A program made the position numbers and the translations under genes. The notes beneath the pieces were generated by a model. It was not told where the DNA came from, searched no databases, and was given only the letters and a program-made list of their open reading frames with translations. From assembly GCA_003342895.1 (NCBI GenBank), contig PTFA01000050.1, positions 4,236,215 through 4,300,214 of the forward strand: 64,000 nt of DNA, read 5' to 3'. Source of the DNA: Casuarius casuarius. Lineage: Eukaryota; Chordata; Aves; Casuariiformes; Casuariidae. Each line of letters opens with the position of its first letter. The first letter of the stretch is position 1. Of the stretch, positions 31,775-45,492 are shown piece after piece.

Positions 31775-34700
31775 AAACATACACTTCATGCAAAAGATGA
31801 GTCTTCAAAACTTTAAATTAATTTTGACTTGAAAAATTTTAAATAATTAAAACACATCTTGACAGATTCCACTTACTTCTCATTGATGTCAGTAATAAAT
31901 TCCTCATTATGAACTACATGGCACAGAATGTTATTTGCGACAAACTATTAACAGTTTCAGATTCTTTCACCAAGAAATCTGTGGTTTTACCTAGGTAATT
32001 CTTGTCCATACAACTAACTCTTAGAAGTACTAGCATTGCATAAATGAGTTTTCTTTTTAAGGTATATTTTTCCATGTGATAAAAGTATTTTGGTCCCTTT
32101 TTGTCCCTCAATTATATTGGCTTTGAACAGTAAACCTATAACAATAACACAAACAGCAAGCCTGAAAAGTGCAAGTCTGTGGAGAAAAGGGGAACAGCAC
32201 TAATGAAGAAATTCTGCAAGTAGCCTGAGTAATTTCAGTCTCAGTTGCTTTTGATGGCATGGTCAGAACGCAGCTACTTTTTGGGTACCCCAAGGCAGCT
32301 AGGTCAGCTTTCATAACCAGAGACACCTTCTGTTCATAACTTTTTCCAGTATCACCAAACCAAGCTCTACCAGATGCATTTTGTCCCCTTCCTCATGTTC
32401 TTTCTAGTTATTTTTTGTTGTTGTTTATAGCATAGATAACTAGACAAGAGCATCTGTACTGTAATACCTGCTCCCGCTTTGTAATAAAGTGAAAACTCCC
32501 CTGGAGGGAGTTTTTCCTAGCGTTTCAGTAACAGCATACCCAAACCTTACTGCGGCAATAGTACACACTTGACCAGATCAGAGAGCAGGAAACCAAAGGA
32601 AATGATGATTTCTACAGCCTTCTATATATACACATAGTAAGGGCAGGAAAACTGAATATCTAGTGCTAGTTTATCACAAGTAAGATAAAATTATCACTGA
32701 ACCCAAAAAATCTGAAAGGAAAACTGGTTTGGTTTATATGATAAATAACATGAATAATATGCATGTCAATACTATGAAATGTCTACATAGCTCATCCTAA
32801 CGTTATGTTCCGTTATTTAACGGCGCTTTAAGAAAAGAATGGTAACTGTTAGAACCATACTTCCTCTTCCAGTAGAACGAAATTCCCTTCACTAAAGAGA
32901 AAAAAATAACCGGGTGGACTGCTTGGTATCACTCAGAGTGCAGAAAGCTGCCATTTTCAGCAAAAGAATCCAATATTTTATTTAAAAATTGTGAGGAGAT
33001 ACCAGCATTTAACCAAAATGATTAACAGTGGTATCAAAAACTCAGACTTTACCATGTTACTCACTCTGAAATGTTTCAGTGATCACAGAAATATTAACTT
33101 GTACTTAAAGGGCATGAAATGCTCATCTGGTAAGGAAGACATAACCTTCATACTGAATACAAATTATAATGACACATTATAAACATTACTCTCTATCTTT
33201 ACAAAATAAAGACAAAGAATGATTATGAAAAGAGCTATCTGACTTACAAGAAGAGATGCTTGGCATGTATACACTTCATAGAATTTTTAGCAATTAATTT
33301 TTTTTCTTTTTACTTAATACAGAGAATTCTGTGTATTAGCAGCAGATCTTCTGCTGACAAAAAAAAAAAAAAAAAGCCTTTCCTTATTTTCCAAATCAAT
33401 TTAGTCCTTAAATATAAAAGGTTAGATAGCCTGCCATTCAATAATGATAACAACACTTAAATTGCTAAACTGTTTAAGTTTAATCCTTTGTCTAAAAGGC
33501 TAGCAATAGCACAAGTCATAACAAATATATTCACATAATACTTGACANCTATGTCTGAGATGCCAAGAATAAATTACTACTTGAAATGGAACAATTGCAA
33601 TTCATATGGTCATATGGAAACACATATCTAAACTTTGATCTTCCTGTATTGTCAGTCTCTGTTCAAGGTAAAATTCAGTCAAACCCATTTTTATACGCCC
33701 TTGTTTCAAAGTTTGTTATGATTGTTCAAAAGATCTGTAGAATGCTTGCCAAAACAAGATTCCAAGTCTATGTCAAGATAAGCTGATTTTGTATTATTTG
33801 AGATCACACTGTTACAACTGTACATTAATTCTAAAGTGAGAAAGGATTTTAAAATTAAAAACCTTTCATAGTTGAGTTGACTTATGTTTTGGAAATCAGT
33901 AATTTATAGCATCTATCTCAATTTAGCAATAAAAAAAAGCTAATATCTCTGCAAATTTTGTCCCTGTAATTTCCAGTGGTAAACATATCTGTATAGGATA
34001 AATCCCTCCTATGAATACAAAAATAAATCACATGTCGCTATGCTTTAGTATGTGATTCTGTGTCACCATGGACCTGCAAGGGTATTTTCACATTCAAGTT
34101 CCTTTGCTACACTCCATTTTGCAGAATCAGCTTAACAAAAATCTGTTTTCCATCTGCTTCATAGATCATCACCAACAACAGTCATTTGTGAATTCTCAAC
34201 TTGTTCCCTCTTATCTAGCTATTGAAGATAATCCACCATATACCAGATAAAACAGCTTAATTTTCATAAGCCTGTCTGATCAGACAGAGCCAAGCCCAGG
34301 GAGAAACAAAGTAAGGACTTCATGTCTTTGTATGTCTTTCCATTACAGTCCTGTAATTTATGGTAATACCTTTTATAATGAAGAAACCCATAAAATTTAT
34401 ATGTAAAATTCTGTCCAGAAAAAAAAAGTGTTACAATAAACCAAATAATAGGCACTTAATACCTCTACACCTCAAAATTCAAAATTAATTTGCTATTTTG
34501 AAATCTGAATCATACCTTCTGAGCAGCTAGAGCTGTCAGTGCTGCCACTGTGCTTAAAGGAGGTACATCGTACAGTTTTTCTGCACTTCTACAACCTCTC
34601 CTCCCAAACATAGATTTAATAGGATCTGTGAAGTTTTAAGTCTTATTTCATTGTATGATTAATTTATATATAGAAATATAATCTTATTATTTGCATCTTA

Positions 34701-36935
34701 TAATTAGCCTCAAAGTACACTATCACTTACACAAAAGTTGCTTCTCTTTTCCTTCCAGATATATTTAGGGAGAGGGGGGGAAAAAAAAAAAAAAAAAACC
34801 TATCCGAAATATTTACCATTGAACGACGGCTTTTCAGAATGTAATCATTGTATTCATTTCTCGGTTTATACTGCAACTTATTTTTCACTTGAAAAGTAAC
34901 AGAGTACAAGGAAACCTCAAAGCTCCCAGGATTAGTACCCCACAAGATGCTTTGTCCTCTTAAATAAAAGAAAAAGTAATAAATGATAACATACCTCCTT
35001 AACCCCAAATGAATATGGCTGAACTGGAACAGAGTACATCAATTCTCTAGTATTTTATGGGGAAATAATATCAGAATTAAAAGGCTATATGGTTTTTATT
35101 TCAGAAAACGGGTTTAGTTTGCCCCGAGTTATCACGCTCCGTTTGCTCGTAACACTTGTCTTCAATATATACTACGTTAGGCTGTGAATAATACAACAAT
35201 CCAGAGCTTGAGCTTCTTTTCAGTTCCACTGGGAAAGCACACCAAATTGTACAGAAGTTCAAACAGTATTTGTAGAGACAAGAAAGAAGTTGAAAATAAA
35301 ATTATTCTGTGTTTTAAATACAAAATGGGAGACAATAAAATCCTACCCACCGGACATTGTACTTTCTAACACAATGCTCAACTCCCTATTGAATGAAATC
35401 AAATTAATCTCAAGGCAATAAAGCATGCAATTCTATTTAAGCAATATGTTAGGTTCCCTCACTTCAGTAAACATCTTCAGTACCCCTAATAATTTGGAAG
35501 ATTCCAGCTGTTAACACTGAGCTGACTGGATGGCTGTCTCAATTACCGCTGATTTTTATATAAAAAGATAATTCAGTGATTAATGGGGGTGAAAAAAGCA
35601 GGAAAATACTCTTGAAAGCAATTATGAGAATAAAAGAGATTCTTAGAAAGAAAAGTCAATAAAACTCAAGTCTCTTAAACACGGTGATGAATCTTCTATT
35701 TAGAGAACAAACAGACAAGGTATATAAGCAATACTACTCATTACTGGCTCTTCCACTGTATATTTAATAACCCAACAGAGCAATTGAAGGCTTGAGGTGA
35801 AGCCAAATCATTTTAATTTTTCTGTTGTAGTGAAAAACAAAGAGATCTAGTAGAGTGAAGATGTTCTGTTTGCTTTGCACTTACCAGAGGGATATGAATC
35901 TGCATAGGCCATTTTATCTTTTGTCATCGCTAACATTTAGTCTTGACTGCAAAGGGAATTCTGGAACATACAAGAACAGCACAAAACATCTATGTAAAAT
36001 TCAAGTAGAGAAAAATAAATCAAAAAGTATTGGATATTTAAGGTAATCTCATACATTGGGTAATTTTTAAAGCACTGTGTCTCCCCTAAGGTTAAATAAT
36101 CTCCTAGACATTTCTGCATTTAAGTCTCTTTTGACAAATTTGAATACAAACAATTAAACATTTAATCTGTTTAAGAAAAGGCAGTAATAACAGAAAACTA
36201 TTTTTTTTCCTGTTAAGATTCAGAACTACTAATTAAAGCCGCAAGCTTGGACAGCCTTACTGTACTGCAATTTGCAGATCAGAGTAGGAGTGAGGACAAA
36301 CATCAGCATATGAGCAACACATCCTTTACTTGAAGTAGTAGAATCCAAACATGACATGTTTCTTACTGATTGTTAGAATGAGAAGTTATTTTATGTATTG
36401 TACTTCCAACTTTCCTTGAAGTATTAGCATCAGAAAATAAAACACTTTCTAAAGCAAGCATGTGCATATTTTGGTCAAAGAACTATAATAAATACTAGAT
36501 AGATTAANTTCTGTATTATTGTGCTTAAACTTACGAAATATCTATTTTTAATATAAATGTAGAAAACTATGAATAGCTGCATAATGTATGTTCACTGACT
36601 AGCTTACATTAAGACAAGCTGCCAGATGCGTAACATCAGGATTTAATGACAACATTTCAGCAGCCGCTATAACACTACCGCAGTACAGTTGATGAATACT
36701 AATGCTCGACAAGAGAAATGAGAAGCCTGAAACCACTTCTTTTTTGGTATCCTTTTGTCCCCTTAGGAACACAAATAAAGGCAACTAACTGCTCTATAGC
36801 AAGAGCACTGGTCGGGGAGTTCAAGCCAACAAGGAGCCCTCAAGGTTCAGTGGAAAATTAATGAGAAGTAAAAAGAGTACAGGAGATATTTCTAGATTAA
36901 ATTTCTATTCCTGAAAAGGTTACGCATCATTTAAA

Positions 36936-36959
36936 ACAAACAAACAAACAAACNAACCA
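36936..36959. repeat. (CAAA)n microsatellite
   Basis: Five to six copies of caaa with an N at 36954. Confidence 0.85.
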
Positions 36960-39518
36960 AGAAATACCCACTGTGATCAAACAAGAACTACCTAGGGAAA
37001 AATACATCACTGAAATCAGTTTTACTTGAATCAGAACTGGAGGTCATGGCTTATCCTCACGGAATGACTACACAAAGCTGATATTACCCCAAAAATATTG
37101 ATGTATGGAACAACCACTTGAGACTTACAGCACTATGAAAAATTTATGTAAATTTTCAAGACAATGCAGATTGTTTGGTTGCCTGGCTGAATTAAAAAGA
37201 ATAATTTAGAATGGTTGAAGGAATTGGCAGTAAGTCAAGCCTATCTCAAAGTAAAAGAAATGGTCTGCCGATATTTGAAAAGTAACAACTAGTCTTCTGG
37301 TTGCCTAAGCATGAAGCTGCCTTATTTTCTTTAATCATGGAAGCACAGAGTAGTGACAGTAAAATATTTTAAGTGAATGGCAGTCTTGCCTGTGGGCCCT
37401 GGGCCAGCCTTAGCAGAAGTACGCAGCATCACATATCCAGGAAAGAAAAATGTGGTTTTACTCCCTCTCAGCCAAGAGTCAAAGTTTTACGATGTAAATA
37501 TTAAGTCCACTACACCCACAGTGGATCATCACCCGTAAGTCAAGAGCCTGCACAGTAAGCCACAATATCAAGAAAGCGAGAGCACCAAAAGCAATAGAGC
37601 TGCCACAACATCCACGGTTTTTGAAGCAGGATTTTCTGCAAATCTTCTGGGGTTCACACGGTTGGAAGTCAATNCTGTCTACATCTAGCTTTCTGGCTAC
37701 CCAATCCTTCCAAGATAGCAAAATAAAACAGTAAAAAATATTTATTTCTCTNCATTTTCCCCACTTTATTTTTTTCCCCCACAACGGAATGTTAGCTATA
37801 TTGTCCAATATAGCACTACACTTATGATGTCTGATTATAAACTGCAATATCTTATTTCAACTCAATTTTTATCGCAGAGAAGCTTAATACAGAAGCCTTC
37901 TGATGCTAGGCAAGATGCCAAGCACCCACAAACTTGGCGGGTAAAGAGAATGGTTTTTTTTCAGATAAATTAATTGGTCTAATTTCTAATTAATTATTAT
38001 TATTACTGAAGTACAAATATTTGGATTCCCTTATGATTTTTAAGGCTGAGTAGCTGCTGATGACTGCATTTGCTAGAACATGAAGAGCTTTTATTAAGCA
38101 TGAGGGTTCTTTAGAAAACATGATCATACTTTACATCAGATACATTTAAAGCATGTAAAAAAAAAAAAAAAAAAAAAGCAATGGATAAGCCTGCAGAAGC
38201 TTCTTTGCGACAAAATGCACCTTTAGCTTCCAACAGGCAAACCTCCTGTGTCATAAAATAAATAGCTATCTCTAGTAGAGACAGACAGGAGAAAGGAGGA
38301 GGGTTAGCTTGAGAAAAAATGTGTTATGGGTAACCTTTTTAGACACGGAGTTGTAAATGAAAACAGATTTGACCTGAGAAACATTGTATTGTTAAATTCT
38401 GGTATAGTTATTTTCTTTAAGTATTAACATGATTTAGTGCTAATTTTTTGCTTTTAGTGGTTTAGCTGAGACAGAAGACTGCTCAGACTGTTTCCAGGTG
38501 CATGCTTTGAAATCTTACTCCTAATACTTCTTATCAACGACATCTAATATAGACCTTATCATAAACAACAAGAAACCTAACATATCTGCAATTATTTATT
38601 TTATTGAGCCCATTTATTCCAAAATACAAGTACACAAGAAGAGTTTCACATCACTAATGCTGTACTGCTTGATCACCTACCAATCAGTTAAAAGATACTC
38701 CCAAATAACTAACTTTTTCTGTCTTTGTTAATCTATACTTTATCTCCGTTNACAAGAAGGACAGATGTTTCTCTGCAGTGTTCAAAGTAACATTCAGCTT
38801 GGAAACCACCACACAGCGAAAAAGGCACAGCTATATTAAAAGCTACATCAATTTAGCTGCTATTCCAAACTATGGTGTCTTTTACATCTTTTCTTTTTTT
38901 TTTTAAACAGCTGAACAGAATGCCACACACGAACCAATGGCGGGTGGGTGTGTATCTCAACACCAGAGGCACAAAAATAATCTTTTGCAACCCTCTCCAG
39001 ATTAATCTGACATGAATACACACACTTATCGTTTAAGCATTTACTGACCCTGTTAGAGCAACTTGCTTCCCAAAAGCTTTGCAGTTCCTATAACCCGAAC
39101 ATAGAGGCTACGGACACGGTTAGAATTAAAAGCTGTCCTGACTGACCTCAATTCATTTTAAGCAAATCAGTAACTAAAACTGACAGTCTTTCTTCAGAAA
39201 CTGGGCCTATGTCCTCTAGCACCCAATGAAGTGTGCCAAAGTAAATCTAACCAAAAGATGGATCTGGATTGCTCCACATTCTGTGCAGCTAAGATGGTGC
39301 CTCTCCCTCCTCATTCCCTGGAGCCACCACCTACTGCTGCCACGCAGAGTCCTACGCCAGCAGCATAAGGCTCAGTAACAGAGAGCTGCCAGTCACACAG
39401 GCAGGCAGACTGGCTGCATGCACCGACTACTTCAACAGGATCCTGATTTCATGAGTGCCACCTCGATCCTTCTCTCTCTTAAAGTGTAAATAGCATTAAG
39501 AGACAAACATTTCATTCC

Positions 39519-39570
39519 GTTGTGTATGGTGCATAATACAGAGGGTCCCGGTCCATGACTGATAACCCTC
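39519..39570 (+). repeat. Possible MIR/L2-like 3' tail
   Basis: The block 'gtgtatggtgcataatacag', then 'agggtcccggtccatgactg', matches the sauropsid MIR-type tail pattern (gtgcctagcacaatggggtcccggtccatgactg) better than the copy near 5495. The assignment is from memory. Confidence 0.45.
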
Positions 39571-42500
39571 CCACGCACAGTCTACTGCAACCACGAAAAA
39601 CATTCAAAGCATCTTCCTAACTTACTGAACAACAAATGCAATTCTCAGGCCAAAAAGCACAGGCAATCAGTTACCCAAATGCTTCTACTTATCTGTGTAG
39701 GAGAACTTCACAAAGAGCAGTAAAGCAATACAGAATGTGGTATGATTTGAGTAATAAAACACAATACGTTCTATTTCAGAAGTACAGTATGTCACTTTGC
39801 CACAGCTTAGCAAAAACCAAAAGAGACAAAAAGACCCCACAGAATTGCTGTAACATACTTTTACATTCTCAGCTTGTCCACAGGAATGACACTACATCCA
39901 TGCAGCTAATGATTCTTTTTCAATATCTGTACTTAATAAAAATTAAATTTAGCAAACAGTCAATTTATTTTAGAGCCATCAGGATAACTATTCAGCCATT
40001 TTATCCCAAGATAAAGGAAACTCTTCAACATCCCATTAAAATGGCCATATATCACATCACATCAAATAGCCTCTGGCAGATATTGCCATATAAAAATCCT
40101 TTTCATTGCTTTTGTTACTGAAAATTATAACTCAGTAATATTAGACTGACAAATTTGGGAGTGTTGTGAAAAAAAATTTTGCCCAGATATTCACAAAGAC
40201 CACTTGAAACCTCAGAGTCATCCTTATCATTTCCTCTGTCATGTGAAATGTCTACATACTGCACTAATGAGAGTTTGCTCTTTGTAAAAATCTTGCATTT
40301 GTAGAGCACTATTCAACAACTACCTCTCAAAGTGCTTCAGTAAAGTAACTAATATTGTATGCACTTTACTAATAGGCAAGCTCATGGTCAGAGAACTAAA
40401 CTGTCTCCACAAAAGCACTCTACTGCAAAAAGATTCAGAATGAAAATAAATGACTAAGAATTTTCCAATTTTTTATTTAATATACCTCCTGAAGAGATCA
40501 AAAAACNAAAAAGTTAGGACAGCAAGTCAATATATGCAGGGAGATAGGAACAGACCAAAACACAGGGAAGAAAAGGTCCTTCTATCTCCTGAATTTCAAT
40601 CTGATTTAAAAAAATCCATTTATAATAAGAAACATATCTTTCTAATTTTTGCACTGCTCTAATTGATCAAATATTAGCATCTTTAGCCTCAAGCAAATTC
40701 CATACACTCCCCAACAGTTGTTGCATCATTATTCACCAAGTATTTCCAAGGGAATCTCTCTCCTATTCAGTTATAAAAAGCAAACTGTCTGATCTTCTCC
40801 CTCTGTCTTGCTACTACCAGCTTCTACTCCTGTTGAGCAATTTTAAGTCCCGAGTAATCATCCATGGGTAATCATCCACCACCTCTTTCCCACTCCCTTT
40901 ATCTCCACTTTCTTCTTTCCATTATCTGCAATTCGCTCCTTACTAACAAGGAAAGCAGGACTGAACACAAGTCAGAGTCAAGTGCTCCTAGGTCTAAATC
41001 CTGCATCTTCCAATAAAGCTTTCTCCAGTGAGGGGGAAATTATTTTACATCTCGGATTTTATATTTTACCTGCAAAGTAAGAGTAATAATATCAAAGTTA
41101 CACAGGAGTAGTGAGAACCATTCAGTCATTAACCATTTACATTTGCAAACAGAGATATGTGTGTTAGATGAATGCCGAGGTCATCCATGGGTCAGTTCAG
41201 AAGCAAAATGTAGATTCAGGTATCTGCAGCTAATCACGAAACTTTTGAATAATCATTANAGTTACTCTGAAACCTCCTAGTACCAGTTCAAAACCCTAAT
41301 CTCTTGTCTACAGAGAAGAGAAAGAAAGGATGAGGGGAGGGAAAAAAAGTTAGAGAAAATGAAGCTGTTCATTTTTTTTAAGCCTGCAAAACAGAAAATC
41401 TCATATATCACTGCTTCCACCATTAAAATGGTATCTTCTCCTGAGGTGAACATTGCATAAACTATGTTGTTTTGCTATTAAAGCATTTGTAAAAGAACTA
41501 CGAGTTAACTTGTATTTTCANATACACTGACATAAATGGAACTCCTTAGGATCTAGTTTGGCACAACTGAGAGCAGAAAAACCAGTTACTTTCATCTCAG
41601 AATTTTAAGTTCTGACTAATTCAGCAGGAGAGGGGGAAAAGAGGGAGATGCTGTGATTTGGCAGGGGAAGGGGGAAGCTATGCTTCCATTGTGCAAAGAC
41701 AAGGGATGTGTAAAATAGGAATATCTGAGCACAGAATTGTCTAAAGATTGCTACTAAGTTGCTTCTTCAAAACAACAACTTGCCAAATAGATGGCAACAA
41801 GTGAGCAAAGGTAGGATTTCATTTCCTGTCTTTCACCCTTTATTCAACCAAACCAGCCACACACAGAGTATTCTGCCCTTAAAAGGGCAAGTCACAGTGT
41901 GGTGGAAGATACAGCCAGGAATTTCCACAGCATATTTTCATCGTCTGAGGCACGCTGCCTCCTGGTCTGCCCTTTGGGATGTCTCCCTGTTCTTACAGCT
42001 GCCTTGAAAGAACAATCTGTACAGTTTTCAAAAACATTCCCTCGCCCCACCATGAATCAGGTAACTTCCAGAAAGTGTTACTAGCTTACTTCTAAATGTT
42101 TAAAATACTCATATATTTTATATTTGAGATCAGTAAATACCTCTTCAAGTTAAGGAAAAAAAAATCAATTGAAATAAATAAAAGAAAGAGTACGGAATGT
42201 GCTGAAGATGTCATGGAAAGTCAGTAGTTAATATCTGTGAGATTCTTATTCCTTCCCCTTCCGAGTTTGATATTAATGTTAGTTTATTACAAAAACAGCA
42301 ATATTATATTGCTAACAATATTAACAGTCTGCAAGTACATCGTACTCTTCATCTGAGGATCAAGTTTACATGAAAGAAAAATTTAAACCAAGCTACAAGA
42401 AAGCTTTAATCTATTTGATAAAACAAAAAGGCCAAAATTTCTTATTGCCAGAAATGTAACTCTAAAGGAACAAGAGAAAAATAGAAGCCTGATATTTTTC

Positions 42501-44269
42501 ACTAAAAATGAATACTTGCATAGTTAGTTCCTTTATCAAAACATACAGTTCTATGTCACTGACAGAATACAATGCATTTGTCACCTAAAAAAATAAACAA
42601 ACTGTAATAGAAATAAAGTCAATTTCTGAAACCTCCTCTCACTTGCATCAGAATTGTTGTGTTTGAAAACCAAATGCTGTTTACACTTTCACAAGGGCAG
42701 ATGCTCAAAGTGTAAATGGAGTGTTACATAGAATAAAACAAGTTTGTTATTAATTCTTATCCATGCATTATGTTTGCTATAAATTGTCTGACTGATGCAA
42801 AAGGTCTGTGCATTCAGAAGTGAAATGCACAAACTCTGGCTTGCCGTACAGCGAAGACAAAAAGCAGGCCGCTGTATCTGACTCGGCATTTGAAGAAGCT
42901 GGCTCACCATCAGCCATCTAACACCTAGATCTTGCTGCTTAAAGAAAACACCGTATGAAAACGGTTACGAGGGAAAAAGAAAACAGTTACAGAAGATTAT
43001 TCTATCATCACATAAAAACAGCAGGACACCTTTGGGAAGCTCTGGCACACAAGTCTGTATTTAGAGAAGTTACTATTTTTAGGTATAGAAGTACTACAGT
43101 TGAAATATTGTGGCTAGAAGGATGATAGACAGAATTGAACATTGCCATGCAGAGGGTACAAGGGGGAAAGAATGCCCCCATGGACAAAACTATAAAGTCA
43201 ATGTAGTTGTGCAGGACAAGCATTGCGTAAAGAANGTGGAAGACGGGCACTTAAAGAAATAATAAGTATTATTTAACCGTCTACTACAAGTTTCTCTTAT
43301 AACTCAGAATCACTTAATTACTCCAACTGAAACATTCTCATTGACTTTCACTACCTCTTTAAGCACTGTTTATAACTGGTGTGATCCATATTTCCAGGGG
43401 CCATAAAAGTAATTAAAAGCATCCATCTTGAATCATATGGTTATCACAGATTAGACAGAAGGAACTAAAAGTATGTTTTGCTAAGACTACATATATATGT
43501 ATATATTTTAATATTTATATACACATGCAAGTTAAAAAGATACTGGAAATAAACAGAATAAAATGGCCTATTCAGATTTCCTTCCAAAGACCATTAAACA
43601 GAGTCACATATCTTTTGCATACCATAAACCTATGGCTTACTGAAGTGCATTCACTCTTTTTCATACTTCCTTTAGATGGTGCTAAGCAGAAAACACAAAC
43701 CAGTTTTTCGAAAACAGGTTCTGTATCATATCAATTGCTGTTTCTTAAACTATATGGACGCAGCAGACTGTGCCACATACTGCGACAATGCTACAGTGCA
43801 GGTGAATTACAGCACAGAATACAAAGCTAATTGCCTTTGATGATTTAAGAAATGCCATTTTCCAAGAAAGGTCTTTCCACTATTGCGCATAGGTGATTTC
43901 AAAAATTATCACTATCCTGGCTAACTTGTGTCACGGCATCTCCAGGAGAATAGTGTCCGTCTGTTTTGTGCACTGTTTTGGCATTACTTTTTGTGAGCCT
44001 GCAGCACGGCAGTAGCCTCAGGCAGAAGTACTGCTGCATCAAAAACACGAAGGCCCCATCAGACAAGCATGAGCAAATAGAGAACAAACTACTCATATAA
44101 TCAATATTAGTACATTTGTAGCAAAGGAGGAAAAACAAGTAACTATTAAGACTCCAAAAATATTTTCCAAAAAGATTAATAGCTGTAGCAAACTGATAAA
44201 GATAGGTCCACTAAGATCTCTGTCTTTCAGGTTAAGATAATGAGTTTGATCTTGACCACATTCATACCA

Positions 44270-45492
44270 TGCTTAACCAAGCTGATAAACTTCTATAATG
44301 GAGAGACTGGCTGGGTAGGTGAGGGGAGAGCAGTGNATGTTGTCTACCTTGACTTCAGTAAGGCTTTTGACGCTGTTTCCCAAAACATCCTCATAGGCAG
44401 GCTGATAAAGTATGGGTTAGATGAGCAGTGTGGTGGATTGAGAACTGGGTGTATGGTAGAGCTCAGAGGGTTGTGATCAGTGGTGCAGTCCAGTTGGAGG
44501 CTAGCAGTCTAGGTGTAGCTAGTGGTGTCCCCAGGGGTCAGTACTGGGTCCAGTATTGTTCANCTTAGTCATCAATGGCCTGGATGAAGGGACAGAGTGC
44601 ACCCTCAGCAAGTTTGCTGACGATACAAAACTGGGAGGAGTGCCTGATACCCCAGAGGGCTGTGCTGCCATGCAGAGGGACCTGGACAGGCTGGAGAGAT
44701 GGGCAGAGAGGAACCTCGTGAAGTTCAACAAAGGGAAGTGCAGGGTCCTGCACCTAGGGAGCAGTAACCCCAGGCACCAGTACAGGCTGGGGGCTGACCT
44801 GCTGGAGAGCAGCTCTGNNGAGAAGGACCTGGGGGTCCTGGTGGACAAGAAGTTAACCATGAGCCAGCAATGTGCCCTTGAGGCCAAGAAGGCCAGTGGT
44901 GTCCTGGGCTGCATTAGGAAGAGTGTTGCCAGCAGGTCAAGGGAGGTGATCCTCCCCCTCTACTCAGCCCTGGTGAGGCTGCGTCTGGAGTGCTGTGTCC
45001 AGTGCTGGGCTCCCCAATACAAGAGGGACACGGAGCTACTGGAGTGAGTGCAGTGAAGGCCTCCTAAGATGATTAGGGGACTGGAGCATCTCTCCTTTGA
45101 GGAAAGGCTGAGAGAGCTGGGCCTGTTCAGCCTGAAGAAAAGTTGGGGGGGGAGGGGGTATCTTATCAATGTGTATAAGTATCTGGAGGGAGTGTATCAA
45201 GAGGATGGGGCCAGACTTCCCTCAGTGATGCCCTGTGACAGGACAAGAGGCAATGGGCATGAACTGAAACACAAGAAATCCCACTTCAACACAAGAAGCC
45301 ACTTTTTTACTGTGAGGGTGACAGAGCACTGGAACAGGTTGCCCAAAGAGATGGTGGAGTCTCCACTCTTGGAGATATTCAAAAGTTGTGTGGACAGGGT
45401 TCTGGGCAGCGTGCTCTAGGTGACCCTGCTTGAGCAGAGGGGTTGGACTAGATCATCTCCAGAGGTCCCTTCCAACCTCAACCATTCTGTGG
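44270..45492 (+). mobile_element. CR1 LINE, 5'-truncated, with broken reverse transcriptase
   Basis: The translated fragments carry CR1 reverse transcriptase motifs: VVYLDFSKAFDAVSQNI at 44340-44391 and the catalytic FADD box at 44613-44624. The C-terminal region follows (44630-45419). The 3' end is the avian form (ggttggactagatcatctcc ... cccttccaacctcaacc) with terminal attctgtgg at 45484-45492. Single-base losses (near 44430 and 44530) and further breaks around 45047-45069 shift the frame at least three times, so it is dead. Everything upstream of the RT middle is missing, as is usual for CR1 insertions. Confidence 0.95.

Larger units (their letters stand above)
31279..44269. other. Intergenic, no gene seen
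   Basis: AT-rich sequence with no exon or RNA gene that I can support. It holds a (GACA)n stretch (~31571-31590), an assembly gap (31696-31774), A-runs near 33360-33375, 34772-34798 and 38157-38177, a (CAAA)n at about 36936-36959, and a MIR-like tail at 39519-39570. An odd minus-strand ORF at 37479-37847 is discussed under findings. Confidence 0.7.

Noticed and set aside
39636..40121. 161-codon + strand ORF in the intergenic region
   Set aside because: Lys/Ile/Tyr/Gln-rich with no domain or motif; typical of an AT-rich open frame by chance, no splice or poly(A) context.
44519..45382. Minus-strand ORFs of up to 131 codons
   Set aside because: Antisense shadows of the CR1 element at 44270-45492.
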